A DNA stretch of 33,013 bases from the NCBI GenBank assembly GCA_948465965.1, contig CAOJYR010000016.1, positions 1-33,013 on the forward strand. The letters run 5' to 3'. Source of the DNA: an uncultured Mycoplasmatota bacterium. GTDB taxonomy: Bacteria; Bacillota_I; Bacilli_A; RF39; UBA660. Below the pieces are notes generated by a model. It saw only the letters and a list, made by a program, of their open reading frames with translations, was not told the origin of the DNA and did no database searches. Both the position numbers and the translations under genes were made by a program. Positions 24,916 to 32,152 of this stretch are shown here, one piece after another (within the stretch, counting starts at the first letter, position 1; every line of letters begins with the position of its first letter).

Positions 24916-24947
24916 AAAAAGTTAAGAAAACATTATGTTCCCTTAAC
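24916..24947 (-). terminator. Terminator after the SPFH gene
   Basis: On the minus strand a 12-base stem with two G-T pairs (arms 24921-24932 and 24936-24947, three-base loop) is followed by five Ts. It ends the four-gene set that comes from 28967. Confidence 0.9.
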
Positions 24948-25019
24948 TAATTTATTAAATTCATATACTGAATGATATTAAATTTAAAAGATTTATATAA
25001 ATTTAATTTTTTCATTTAT

Positions 25020-26210
25020 TTAATTTAATTGATTTCCACAATTAGTACAGAATTTTCCACCTGATGATGGTGTCCCACAGTTAGAACAGAATTTTGTTCC
25101 AGTCTGTTGCGATTGTGTTTCAGTTCCTACAATAGTTGGTTGTTCTTCCAATGTTTCAGGTTGAGTAGTTGTTGACTGCGTATTTTGTGCATATGGATCA
25201 TAGTTTTGTGTGGCCCCTTGCATTGTTTGGTTATTCATAGCATTTGTTGCTACTCCTCCCATCATTCCACCTGATGCCATATTCATCATACCAATACCCA
25301 TGAAACCATTAGCGGCACCTCCTGCATTGCTTGCAGCATCTTGAACAGCTTGTGCATAAGCTCCTGTAAGCGTTCCTTGTTGCATAAATGAGTTAGACGA
25401 TAATTCATAGTTATCAATTTTCTTATTTGATTCATCATCTAGTGTTACTGATTCTACAACAAACCCTACAATGCTAAGTCCTCTATCACGAATAGGTTGA
25501 TCAAATACCTTTTCATCCATAATTTTTTTGATTTCATCTGTTGCGCTTGGTAATTCTAATACTGGTGTTTTATGAGCTGAATTTCCAAGTTCATTTAAAA
25601 CGTTTTGGAATGAACCAATTACCTCAGAACGCATTTGTTCTATAAGGTTATCTTTTCTATATTCATCGGCTGTTCCAGCTACTTTTGTCATAAATGTTGC
25701 TGGATCAGAAATTTTGAATGTATATTTACCAAAACATTTTACTTCTACTCTCAATGGACTCATGCTTCCAGTCATTTGGTTTGGAATTGGATGAGACCAA
25801 TCTTGAAATGGAATTGGAGCTGGTGTTCCAAATTTATTATCCATAATTTCTTTTGCGTTTAAGTAAAATACTGCTTGCTCTTTACTTGTTCCACCATTAT
25901 AAACAAAACGATTCCACATTTCTTTAAATACTGGTCCGAATTGTCCAGCAAAAAATGAAGGGGATGTTGACTGGTCGAATGTATAAATTCCTTCTTCTGC
26001 TGTTGCATCTAAAATCTTTCCACTTTCAAAAATAATTGCTATTTGTCCAGGAGAAACCTGAATTGCACTATCCTTTGAAATAATTCCATTAGGAGTAGAT
26101 ACCTTTTTCATTAAAATATCTTGTCCTAAATCGTCACACTTAATATAATCTTTCCATTGATCATGTAATGTAGTTCCTACTGCACTTGCAGCTGCTTTAA
26201 TTAATCCCAT
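25020..26210 (-). CDS. SPFH protein with C-terminal zinc ribbon (YdjI-like)
   Basis: The 396-residue protein has the SPFH pattern seen in B. subtilis YdjI. The N-terminal IKAAASAVGTTLHDQWKDYI is followed by the SPFH core (AIQVSPGQIAIIFESGKILD, GTFTFDQSTSP-like stretch, and RVEVKCFGKYTFKI). A Gly/Met/Ala-rich linker (about residues 288-315) and a Pro/Gln/Thr-rich linker come next. The end is a zinc ribbon with CSNCG and CTNCG. In B. subtilis YdjI helps bring PspA to the membrane together with YdjG and YdjH; here TPM and YdjG-like genes are directly upstream but PspA is absent. GAGGTA precedes the ATG. Confidence 0.92.
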   Translation of the reverse strand: MGLIKAAASAVGTTLHDQWKDYIKCDDLGQDILMKKVSTPNGIISKDSAIQVSPGQIAIIFESGKILDATAEEGIYTFDQSTSPSFFAGQFGPVFKEMWNRFVYNGGTSKEQAVFYLNAKEIMDNKFGTPAPIPFQDWSHPIPNQMTGSMSPLRVEVKCFGKYTFKISDPATFMTKVAGTADEYRKDNLIEQMRSEVIGSFQNVLNELGNSAHKTPVLELPSATDEIKKIMDEKVFDQPIRDRGLSIVGFVVESVTLDDESNKKIDNYELSSNSFMQQGTLTGAYAQAVQDAASNAGGAANGFMGIGMMNMASGGMMGGVATNAMNNQTMQGATQNYDPYAQNTQSTTTQPETLEEQPTIVGTETQSQQTGTKFCSNCGTPSSGGKFCTNCGNQLN

Positions 26211-26243
26211 TTGATTACCTCTTTTCTTATCTTTATTTTATTT

Positions 26244-27134
26244 TTAAAAACTATGTCCACCACCACCATGACTTGATCCACTACTTCCTGAATGTGTTGA
26301 TGAACCTCCTGATCTACTTGATCTGCTTGATGATTCATGCTCTATTTTTGTTTTTACAGTATTACTACTAATAAATAGATCACCAATATTTTTTATATTT
26401 ACGCTTTCTTTATTTAGATATTCCCTAGCGGTAGTTGCTTTTCTTACCATTTTATTTTTATATATTAAAACACCAATAATTATAGTGGTTATAATTGATC
26501 CACTGAACATTGACATTAATATATCATGGACTATGAAATTTTCTTCTTGACTCGTATTATTATTAGGGAGTCCATCAAATGCATAATTACTAATTTTTTC
26601 AATATATCTTGATGTACCTTCATAATAATTTTCACTACTCATGTATGTATATACTGTATCAAGCGCTTGATTAATTCTATTGTCGTTATACATCTTTATA
26701 GCGCTTCCTGTTGTAGACATATAGATTTCCCTATTATCCATATCTATTAGAAATAATACTCCACCACTTTGATCGAAATCATTATAGTCGTAAAAGTCAT
26801 CTGCATATTCCTGTGGGGTTTTATTATTTTCACTTATAGTTACTACCGCTAAATCCATACTATGATTATTAATATATTCTTTTATGTTTGCATATAACTT
26901 CTCTTCCTCTGTTTCTGTAAATAAATCGGCAAAGTCATACACTTTTTCTTCTGCATCTACTGCTGGGGTTGTTAGTATCTTTTGCTTGTTAGCTTCTGTT
27001 ACTTCTATCCAATCTGCTACTAAGTAGTTTTCTTCACTTCTTTCTTTCGTATTAGTACTTGCATATACTGGAATTGTATTAATAATTAGACAAAGTATCA
27101 CCAATAAACTTATTTTATAAATTCTCTTCATCAT
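26244..27134 (-). CDS. TPM-domain membrane protein (YdjH-like)
   Basis: The 296-residue protein has a signal peptide (MMKRIYKISLLVILCLIINT), a TPM-type domain (about residues 60-185) with VYDFADLFTETEEEK and the acidic DQSGGVLFLIDMDNREIY, a TM helix (about 213-230), and a C-terminal tail of Ser/Gly/His-rich repeats. Family members are membrane-anchored, with the domain outside; the Gly/His/Ser tail resembles that of YgcG proteins. It follows the YdjG-like gene by three bases and precedes the SPFH gene by 33, the same order as B. subtilis ydjG-ydjH-ydjI. The second ATG is a possible start. GGGTGAT is the likely ribosome binding site. Confidence 0.87.
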   Translation of the reverse strand: MMKRIYKISLLVILCLIINTIPVYASTNTKERSEENYLVADWIEVTEANKQKILTTPAVDAEEKVYDFADLFTETEEEKLYANIKEYINNHSMDLAVVTISENNKTPQEYADDFYDYNDFDQSGGVLFLIDMDNREIYMSTTGSAIKMYNDNRINQALDTVYTYMSSENYYEGTSRYIEKISNYAFDGLPNNNTSQEENFIVHDILMSMFSGSIITTIIIGVLIYKNKMVRKATTAREYLNKESVNIKNIGDLFISSNTVKTKIEHESSSRSSRSGGSSTHSGSSGSSHGGGGHSF

Positions 27135-27137
27135 TTA

Positions 27138-28199
27138 TCACCCTATTCCCCTTATTATCACAAATACTATTAGTGTTGTTATAATAAATAATAATAATGA
27201 TATAATTATTGTCTTTTTAATATCAATTGGTATATTTCCCACTATTTCTCCAGTTTGTCCATTCATTGCGAATATATATTTTTTGTTGTTATAATTTATG
27301 TTTACCATCCATACTGGAAGTAAGATATAATCTTCCTTTACTTTAGAGATGTTTAAGTTTTTAGTAGCAACATTTTTGTTTTGGTGAGCTACAGATTCTT
27401 TCATAACATCAATTGCTGAATTCATTGCTCTAGTATTTGCTCTTTCTATCGCAATATTGCTTTCCACATCATATTTTTCAGCTAAAAATCCTGATAAATA
27501 AGCATGATCATAATCTACTAAATCCTTAAATTCAAATGGTTCTAGTGAGTCCATTAGATCATCATCAAACCTTGAAGATCCATCTACTAGAACTCTCTCA
27601 AAATTCATACTACCACTTCGTTTAGATAAATAAGTATCGATTTTTGTATATCTATAATTATAGTCACTCCATGTGGTAATATCTGTAGCATTAAAATCAA
27701 TCGTCCCATCAACTTTTAAATCGTATGTCCAGAATGGAATATATACACCAGAAATTTTTTCAATGTTTTTAGTATCGTTAAAAAGTTTAGGCATTAGAGG
27801 TCTTCCTTTGGATAAAGCTTTAAAAGCCTCTATGGCATCTTCCTTTACTTTTTTGAAAGGAATAATCTTACTAGGGGCAAGACCTTCTGTAATTCTATCC
27901 TTTAGTATTGCAGTGCTTCCGCAATATACACAAAATGTTGACGTTGTTTGCTCATCAGCCATTACTTCTGCGCCACAATTTTTACACCTATAAACATCTA
28001 ATCCATCTATTGTTTTTTCTGGTTTTTCTACTTGATTTTCTTTTTTATTATTGGCCTCTTTACTACTAGCATTATTATATTTTTGCATCTGTTCTAGAGT
28101 AAACTTACTTCCACAATATTCACAATCCCACATTTGATTTTTAGGATTAAAAGTAATTTTAGCACCACATGCTGGACATTTATTGTCCAATGCTTCCAC
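27138..28199 (-). CDS. Double zinc-ribbon membrane protein (YdjG-like)
   Basis: The 353-residue protein has two zinc ribbons: CPACG...CEYCG (residues 8-31) and CKNCG...CVYCG (about residues 72-95). A large central domain follows, with APSKIIPFKKVKEDAIEAF, GRPLMPKLF and a beta-rich body ending YNNKKYIFAMNGQTGEIVG. The C-terminal TM helix is ISLLLFIITTLIVFVII. B. subtilis YdjG has the same ribbon-TM layout and works with YdjH to bind PspA at the membrane. The start is a GTG with GGGAAG about 12 bases before it. It has an extended -10 promoter at 28226-28234 and is first of the three-gene set. Confidence 0.87.
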   Translation of the reverse strand: MEALDNKCPACGAKITFNPKNQMWDCEYCGSKFTLEQMQKYNNASSKEANNKKENQVEKPEKTIDGLDVYRCKNCGAEVMADEQTTSTFCVYCGSTAILKDRITEGLAPSKIIPFKKVKEDAIEAFKALSKGRPLMPKLFNDTKNIEKISGVYIPFWTYDLKVDGTIDFNATDITTWSDYNYRYTKIDTYLSKRSGSMNFERVLVDGSSRFDDDLMDSLEPFEFKDLVDYDHAYLSGFLAEKYDVESNIAIERANTRAMNSAIDVMKESVAHQNKNVATKNLNISKVKEDYILLPVWMVNINYNNKKYIFAMNGQTGEIVGNIPIDIKKTIIISLLLFIITTLIVFVIIRGIG

Positions 28200-28225
28200 T
28201 GATTATCACTTCCCATCATAAAATG

Positions 28226-28234
28226 ATTATATCA
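28226..28234 (-). promoter_or_regulatory. Extended -10 promoter for the YdjG-like operon
   Basis: The minus strand reads TGATATAAT, a perfect TGnTATAAT, 27 bases before the GTG at 28199. It means the three-gene set can be transcribed apart from the gene at 28269. No good -35 is seen. Confidence 0.7.
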
Positions 28235-28268
28235 TAAAGATAGTCATTTTTATCATTAATTTATAAAT

Positions 28269-28967
28269 TTAATATCTAACTATATTATTACAGGTCCATA
28301 CCCTTTTAACAAGATCAATTACTTTTGTTCCACAGTATTCACAATTTCTATTTCTTAGCGACCTTATTGGTGAGCCACAATTAGGACAATTTAATCCTAA
28401 AATCTTTTTATCAGCTGCTACTTTGGAACTATCTATTATATATATAAATTCCAACTTAAATCTATCTTGTACTTTCTTTTTAATACTATTATCTTTTTGA
28501 TAAAAATATTCTAGGCTAGAACCAAAATAGATTGTTGCAATACCATTATAATTTTCATACTTACTAACTACTGTTTTATGAAATTTAATTGAATCATAGC
28601 TAATGGTACTTCCTTTTAAATCTTCTATTTTACTATCTACAAAAGCTTTTATTTTAGCATTTTTTATATTTTGACTTGTTTTTTTCTCTATTGCATTAAG
28701 ACTATCTAAAATAATCTTTTCACTCATTCTTTTTAATTCATTTATGTTTATATCAGGAAAATCTTCTTTTATTTTTTCTAAATAAATACTGTCCATACTT
28801 GATAAAGATTTAGGTAATTCTTCATCTTCTAATTGTGCTTTTTCAAATGCTTCCTTTAATGAACTGATTCCATGACTGTTAAGAGCTTTTTTAACTTTTA
28901 TTTTTATAAATATATAGCAAAAAACAACAAATAGTATTAATATTATTACACCTATTAAAAATGCCAT
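28269..28967 (-). CDS. Zinc-ribbon membrane protein, possible TIM44-like domain
   Basis: The 232-residue protein has one N-terminal TM helix (MAFLIGVIILILFVVFCYIF), a helical part (about residues 40-105), a central alpha/beta domain with KAFVDSKIEDLKG, TIYFGSSLEYFYQ and FKLEFIYIID resembling TIM44-like or Tim44-related domains, and a C-terminal zinc ribbon with CPNCG and CEYCG. The TIM44 assignment is by pattern and less sure than the ribbon. ATG 28967 has GGAG 7 bases before it, and the longer frame has no ribosome binding site. It lies 69 bases upstream of the YdjG-like gene and probably belongs to the same system. Confidence 0.72.
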   Translation of the reverse strand: MAFLIGVIILILFVVFCYIFIKIKVKKALNSHGISSLKEAFEKAQLEDEELPKSLSSMDSIYLEKIKEDFPDININELKRMSEKIILDSLNAIEKKTSQNIKNAKIKAFVDSKIEDLKGSTISYDSIKFHKTVVSKYENYNGIATIYFGSSLEYFYQKDNSIKKKVQDRFKLEFIYIIDSSKVAADKKILGLNCPNCGSPIRSLRNRNCEYCGTKVIDLVKRVWTCNNIVRY

Positions 28968-29010
28968 CTTATCACTCCTTTTAGTATAGTTTATCATAAT
29001 TTATTCCAAT

Positions 29011-29030
29011 AAAAAAAGAGTAATTACTCT
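29011..29030 (-). terminator. Terminator after the second YitT gene
   Basis: A perfect palindrome AGAGTAATTACTCT (29017-29030) is followed on the minus strand by seven Ts. It ends the prfB-yitT-yitT unit, 5 bases past the stop codon. Confidence 0.85.
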
Positions 29031-29034
29031 AAAT

Positions 29035-29904
29035 TTATTTTCCACCTTCTACTTGATATGCATCTGTTACGACAAAAAAGGCTTTGTTATCTATCAATTT
29101 AATCCCTTCTGTTACTTTAAAATATTCACGAGAAGGTATTACTGCTAAAAGCACTTTTCTTTTTTTCTCTAGGAATGCTCCCTTAACATCAAATGTTGTA
29201 ACGCTATGTTTCATTATATTTATTATATAATCTTTTACCTTCTTTTCTTCTGATGTAATGATATAGAAGGCTTTGTTATTGGAAATTCCTAATAAAACCT
29301 TGTCAATTACGATGCTACTGATATATAGAAGTATTGTTGCATACATAACCATTGTCCACCCGAAGAAGAAACCTCCTGTTAAAACTATAATAGAGTTAAT
29401 TATGAAGGAACTTTGGGAAATGGGTATTTTAAAATATTTATAGAGAATTTGACTAATGACTTGCAATCCACCATTACTGTAACCTGTTTTATACATTAAA
29501 CCATTTGAAAATCCAATTAATACTCCACAAAAAATAGTAATTAGAAACATATCACTCGTATCAATAGAAATCGTTTTTGTTAATAATGATGTCACCTGTA
29601 CAAATATAGGATATAAAACACATGCGATAAAAGTTCCAATAGTTCTTTCTACACCTAGAAAGATCAAACTAATGATGGCACATGCTATTAAAATTATAGA
29701 TATCATTACAGAGGGTTCAATTCCATATAAGTGTTTCGTTATTACTGCAATACCATTTGCTCCTCCTGTTACTAAATTAGTTGGCAAAATTAAAAAATTA
29801 TAAATCAAGGCCGATGCTAGTAGGGAGATAACCATCATTAAAGTTCTTTGAATGATATTTTTCTTCTTTATGGTTGTAAATATCTCTTCTAAGAATTTTT
29901 CCAT
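29035..29904 (-). CDS. YitT family membrane protein, second copy
   Basis: The 289-residue protein has the YitT layout: six hydrophobic segments in residues 15-200, with NFLILPTNLVTGGANGIAVI, TGYSNGGLQVISQI and GFSNGLMYKTG, and a cytoplasmic DUF2179-type C-terminal domain (about residues 210-289) with AFYIITSEE, HSVTTFDVKGAF and AFFVVTDAYQV. The function of the family is unknown. The start directly follows the stop of the first yitT copy (TAAATG). The two copies are clearly paralogous. Confidence 0.93.
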   Translation of the reverse strand: MEKFLEEIFTTIKKKNIIQRTLMMVISLLASALIYNFLILPTNLVTGGANGIAVITKHLYGIEPSVMISIILIACAIISLIFLGVERTIGTFIACVLYPIFVQVTSLLTKTISIDTSDMFLITIFCGVLIGFSNGLMYKTGYSNGGLQVISQILYKYFKIPISQSSFIINSIIVLTGGFFFGWTMVMYATILLYISSIVIDKVLLGISNNKAFYIITSEEKKVKDYIINIMKHSVTTFDVKGAFLEKKRKVLLAVIPSREYFKVTEGIKLIDNKAFFVVTDAYQVEGGK

Positions 29905-30786
29905 TTACTCACCTCCAAAGACTTCATAGGCATCTGTTACAACGAAGAAAGCGGTGGGATCAATTTCGTGAATGCCTTCTTTTAGGCGATAATAATCCTT
30001 AGTTGGTAATACACACATTAAAACAGTTTGTCTTTCTCTGGCATATCCACCTTTGGCATTAAATACTGTTACACCATGATTTAAATATCTTAAAATATAT
30101 TCTTTTATCTTCACTTCTTCATCTGTGATAATATAGAAGGCTTTACTATCTGATATACCTAGTATTACTCTATCTGACATTAAACTTATCATATATAAAA
30201 TAATTATCGAATACATCAATCTAGTTGGACCAAATATAAAAGCAGAAGATAATACAATCAATCCATCACTTAATAGAATACTTTTTCCAATGCTCATTTT
30301 TAAATATTTTGAGATTATTTGATTCACTATATCTGTTCCACCAGTTGTGAATCCTGCTTTAAAAATCATACCAGATCCGAAGCCAGACATTACGCCCCCG
30401 AAAACTGCTGATAAAAGCAATTGATTTGTCTCAATATTAATAATTGTATTAATATTAGCCGTTAGCTTAACAAAGACTGGAAATAGTATAGATCCTAATA
30501 TTGAGGCCTTGGTTTTTTCTTTGCCTAACATGATGAAGCTAAGTATCATTAGAAGTACATTACCAATTAAAATAATTGTTGAATTTTCTATTTTGAGCAA
30601 GTGATTCAAAATAATGGCAATACCACTCACTCCTCCTGAGACTAAATCATTGGGAGCTAAAAAGAGATTATAAGATATGGCTACAATTAGACAACCAATA
30701 CAGAATTGAATATGTCTTTTAACATTTGACTTAGAATTTACTTTTTTTAATATTTCTAAGTTTTTATTTTTAGAAAATAATCTCAT
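29905..30786 (-). CDS. YitT family membrane protein, first copy
   Basis: The 293-residue protein matches its downstream neighbour along its whole length: LFLAPNDLVSGGVSGIAII, the family loop GFTTGGTDIVNQI, six membrane segments, and a C-terminal domain with SKAFYIITDEE, HGVTVFNAKGGYA and TAFFVVTDAYEV. The function is unknown. Its ATG lies one base past the prfB stop (TAAT ATG), with AAGGAG in the end of prfB, so it is coupled to prfB and to the next copy. Confidence 0.93.
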   Translation of the reverse strand: MRLFSKNKNLEILKKVNSKSNVKRHIQFCIGCLIVAISYNLFLAPNDLVSGGVSGIAIILNHLLKIENSTIILIGNVLLMILSFIMLGKEKTKASILGSILFPVFVKLTANINTIINIETNQLLLSAVFGGVMSGFGSGMIFKAGFTTGGTDIVNQIISKYLKMSIGKSILLSDGLIVLSSAFIFGPTRLMYSIIILYMISLMSDRVILGISDSKAFYIITDEEVKIKEYILRYLNHGVTVFNAKGGYARERQTVLMCVLPTKDYYRLKEGIHEIDPTAFFVVTDAYEVFGGE

Positions 30787-30787
30787 A

Positions 30788-31883
30788 TTATATCTCCTTT
30801 TTTAAATTTTCTTCTATAAATAGGTCTATATCCCCATCAAGAACTTTTGTAACATTACTAGTTTCTACATTTGTTCTATGATCCTTAACCATTGAATAAG
30901 GATGCATTACATAACTCCTTATTTGGGATCCAAACTCAATATTCATTTGACTACCTTTTATTTTATTTAATTCTTTTTCTTGTTCTTCTATTTTTAATAA
31001 AAGAAGCTTGTTTTTTAGTACCTTTAGGGCTTGTTCCTTATTTTGAATTTGGCTTCTTTCATTTTGGCATGTAACAACTATTTTTGTTGGTAAATGTGTT
31101 ATTCTTACTGCTGAATCTGTAGTATTTACTCCTTGACCTCCAGCACCTGTTGATCTATATACATCTATCTTTAAATCCTTCTCATCTAATTCTATTTCAT
31201 TATTTTGCTCTATTTCAGGTGTTATATCGATAGAGGCAAATGAAGTATGGCGTCGATTATTTGAATCAAATGGTGAAAGTCGAACTAACCGATGAACACC
31301 TTTTTCATTTTTTAAATATCCATAAGCATTATGTCCCTTAACTAAGATGGTTGCCCCTTTAATACCAGCCTCTTCACCATCTTGATAGTCTAATACTTCT
31401 ATTTTGTATCCCTTTTTCTCACACCACCTAGTATACATTCTATATAGCATTAAAGCCCAATCACATGCCTCTGTTCCACCTGCTCCAGAATGCACTTCTA
31501 AAATACAATTATTTTTATCATATGGCCCATTTAAATAAATATTTAGTGATAGTTGCTCTAACTGTGTGGTTATAGTTATTAATTCATCTTCTATCATTTC
31601 TGTTAAGTCCATATCTTCTGCTGTTATAGTTAATAATACTTCAATATTAGATGCAATTCTTTTATCTAAATCTAATATTTCAGAGGTTAATTTTTTTAAC
31701 TCGTTCATTTCAGAAATTACTATTTCGCTATTTTTTTTGTCATCCCAAAAGTTAGGTTTATTTAATTCCTTTTCTAATTCTTTAATTCTTTCTAGCTTAT
31801 TATCAACGTCAAAGTGACCTCCATATATTTTTTATAGTTGTATTTGCTTGTTCTAATTCTTTTTTTAGTTCTCTTTTTTCCAT
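30788..31883 (-). CDS. prfB: Peptide chain release factor 2, programmed +1 frameshift
   Basis: RF2 terminates translation at UGA and UAA. The main frame has the anticodon-like SPF motif (HRLVRLSPFDSNNRRHTSF) and the catalytic GGQ (STGAGGQGVNTTDSAVRI). The gene begins in another frame at ATG 31883, after AAGGAG, and codes 24 residues (MEKRELKKELEQANTTIKNI, then WRSL), then meets CTT TGA. Skipping one T at 31811 continues as DVDNKLERIKELEKELNKP into the main frame, giving about 364 residues, the normal RF2 length. Reading: complement of 31812-31883 joined to 30788-31810. Low RF2 levels favour the frameshift and so control RF2 level. It leads the yitT pair. Confidence 0.97.
31808..31822 (-). promoter_or_regulatory. 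Programmed +1 frameshift site in prfB
   Basis: On the minus strand a GGAGG Shine-Dalgarno-like element (31818-31822) lies three bases before CTT TGA C (31814-31808). The spacing matches the known RF2 recoding element, and slippage on CTT T continues into the RF2 body. The stop is the RF2-specific UGA, so the site is self-regulating. Confidence 0.95.
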
Positions 31884-31955
31884 TCTTTCTTCTCCTTTTT
31901 ATTTTACCCTATTTTCACTTCATTACTCATTTTCTACGAATAATTTTCCATTTAT

Positions 31956-31984
31956 AAATTACCATATTTTAACTATTTAGACAA
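31956..31984 (-). promoter_or_regulatory. Possible promoter of prfB
   Basis: On the minus strand TTGTCT (31979-31984), 17 bases, then TAATTT (31956-31961) with TG one base upstream. The -10 is weak; the leader would be about 65 bases. Confidence 0.45.
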
Positions 31985-32040
31985 TGGAAATAATTTAATA
32001 TTTTGTGAATACTTTTTTGTAAAATGCATATATTATTATT

Positions 32041-32107
32041 GAGGAAGGTTCACTGTATAATGTGGAGATCCTCTGTAAATAGATTGGAGCCATCAGGCTC
32101 CTTTTTT
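32041..32107 (+). ncRNA. Possible small RNA or attenuator
   Basis: The plus strand holds a first hairpin, GAGGA (32041-32045) pairing with TCCTC (32069-32073) with an inner CAC/GTG pair, then GGAGCC ATCA GGCTCC (32086-32101) and a run of Ts (32102-32107), a perfect terminator. No open frame of note precedes it. It lies in the 261-base gap (31884-32144) that otherwise has the prfB promoter. A good promoter for it is not clear, so the RNA is a candidate only. It could be a free small RNA or the end of one transcribed from a distal promoter. I could not match it to a known family. Confidence 0.4.
32086..32107 (+). terminator. Plus-strand terminator in the prfB upstream gap
   Basis: A perfect 6-bp GC-rich stem (GGAGCC / GGCTCC) with loop ATCA is followed by TTTTTT. 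It has no plus-strand gene before it in the window, which is why a small RNA is suggested. Confidence 0.85.
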
Positions 32108-32128
32108 GTTTTATTAATTTTTGTCATT

Positions 32129-32152
32129 AAAAAAAACAAAATTTTTATTTTG
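32129..32152 (-). terminator. Possible terminator after the histidine kinase
   Basis: On the minus strand a weak 6-bp AT-rich stem (arms 32137-32142 and 32147-32152) is followed by eight Ts. It overlaps the stop codon of the kinase gene. Confidence 0.45.
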
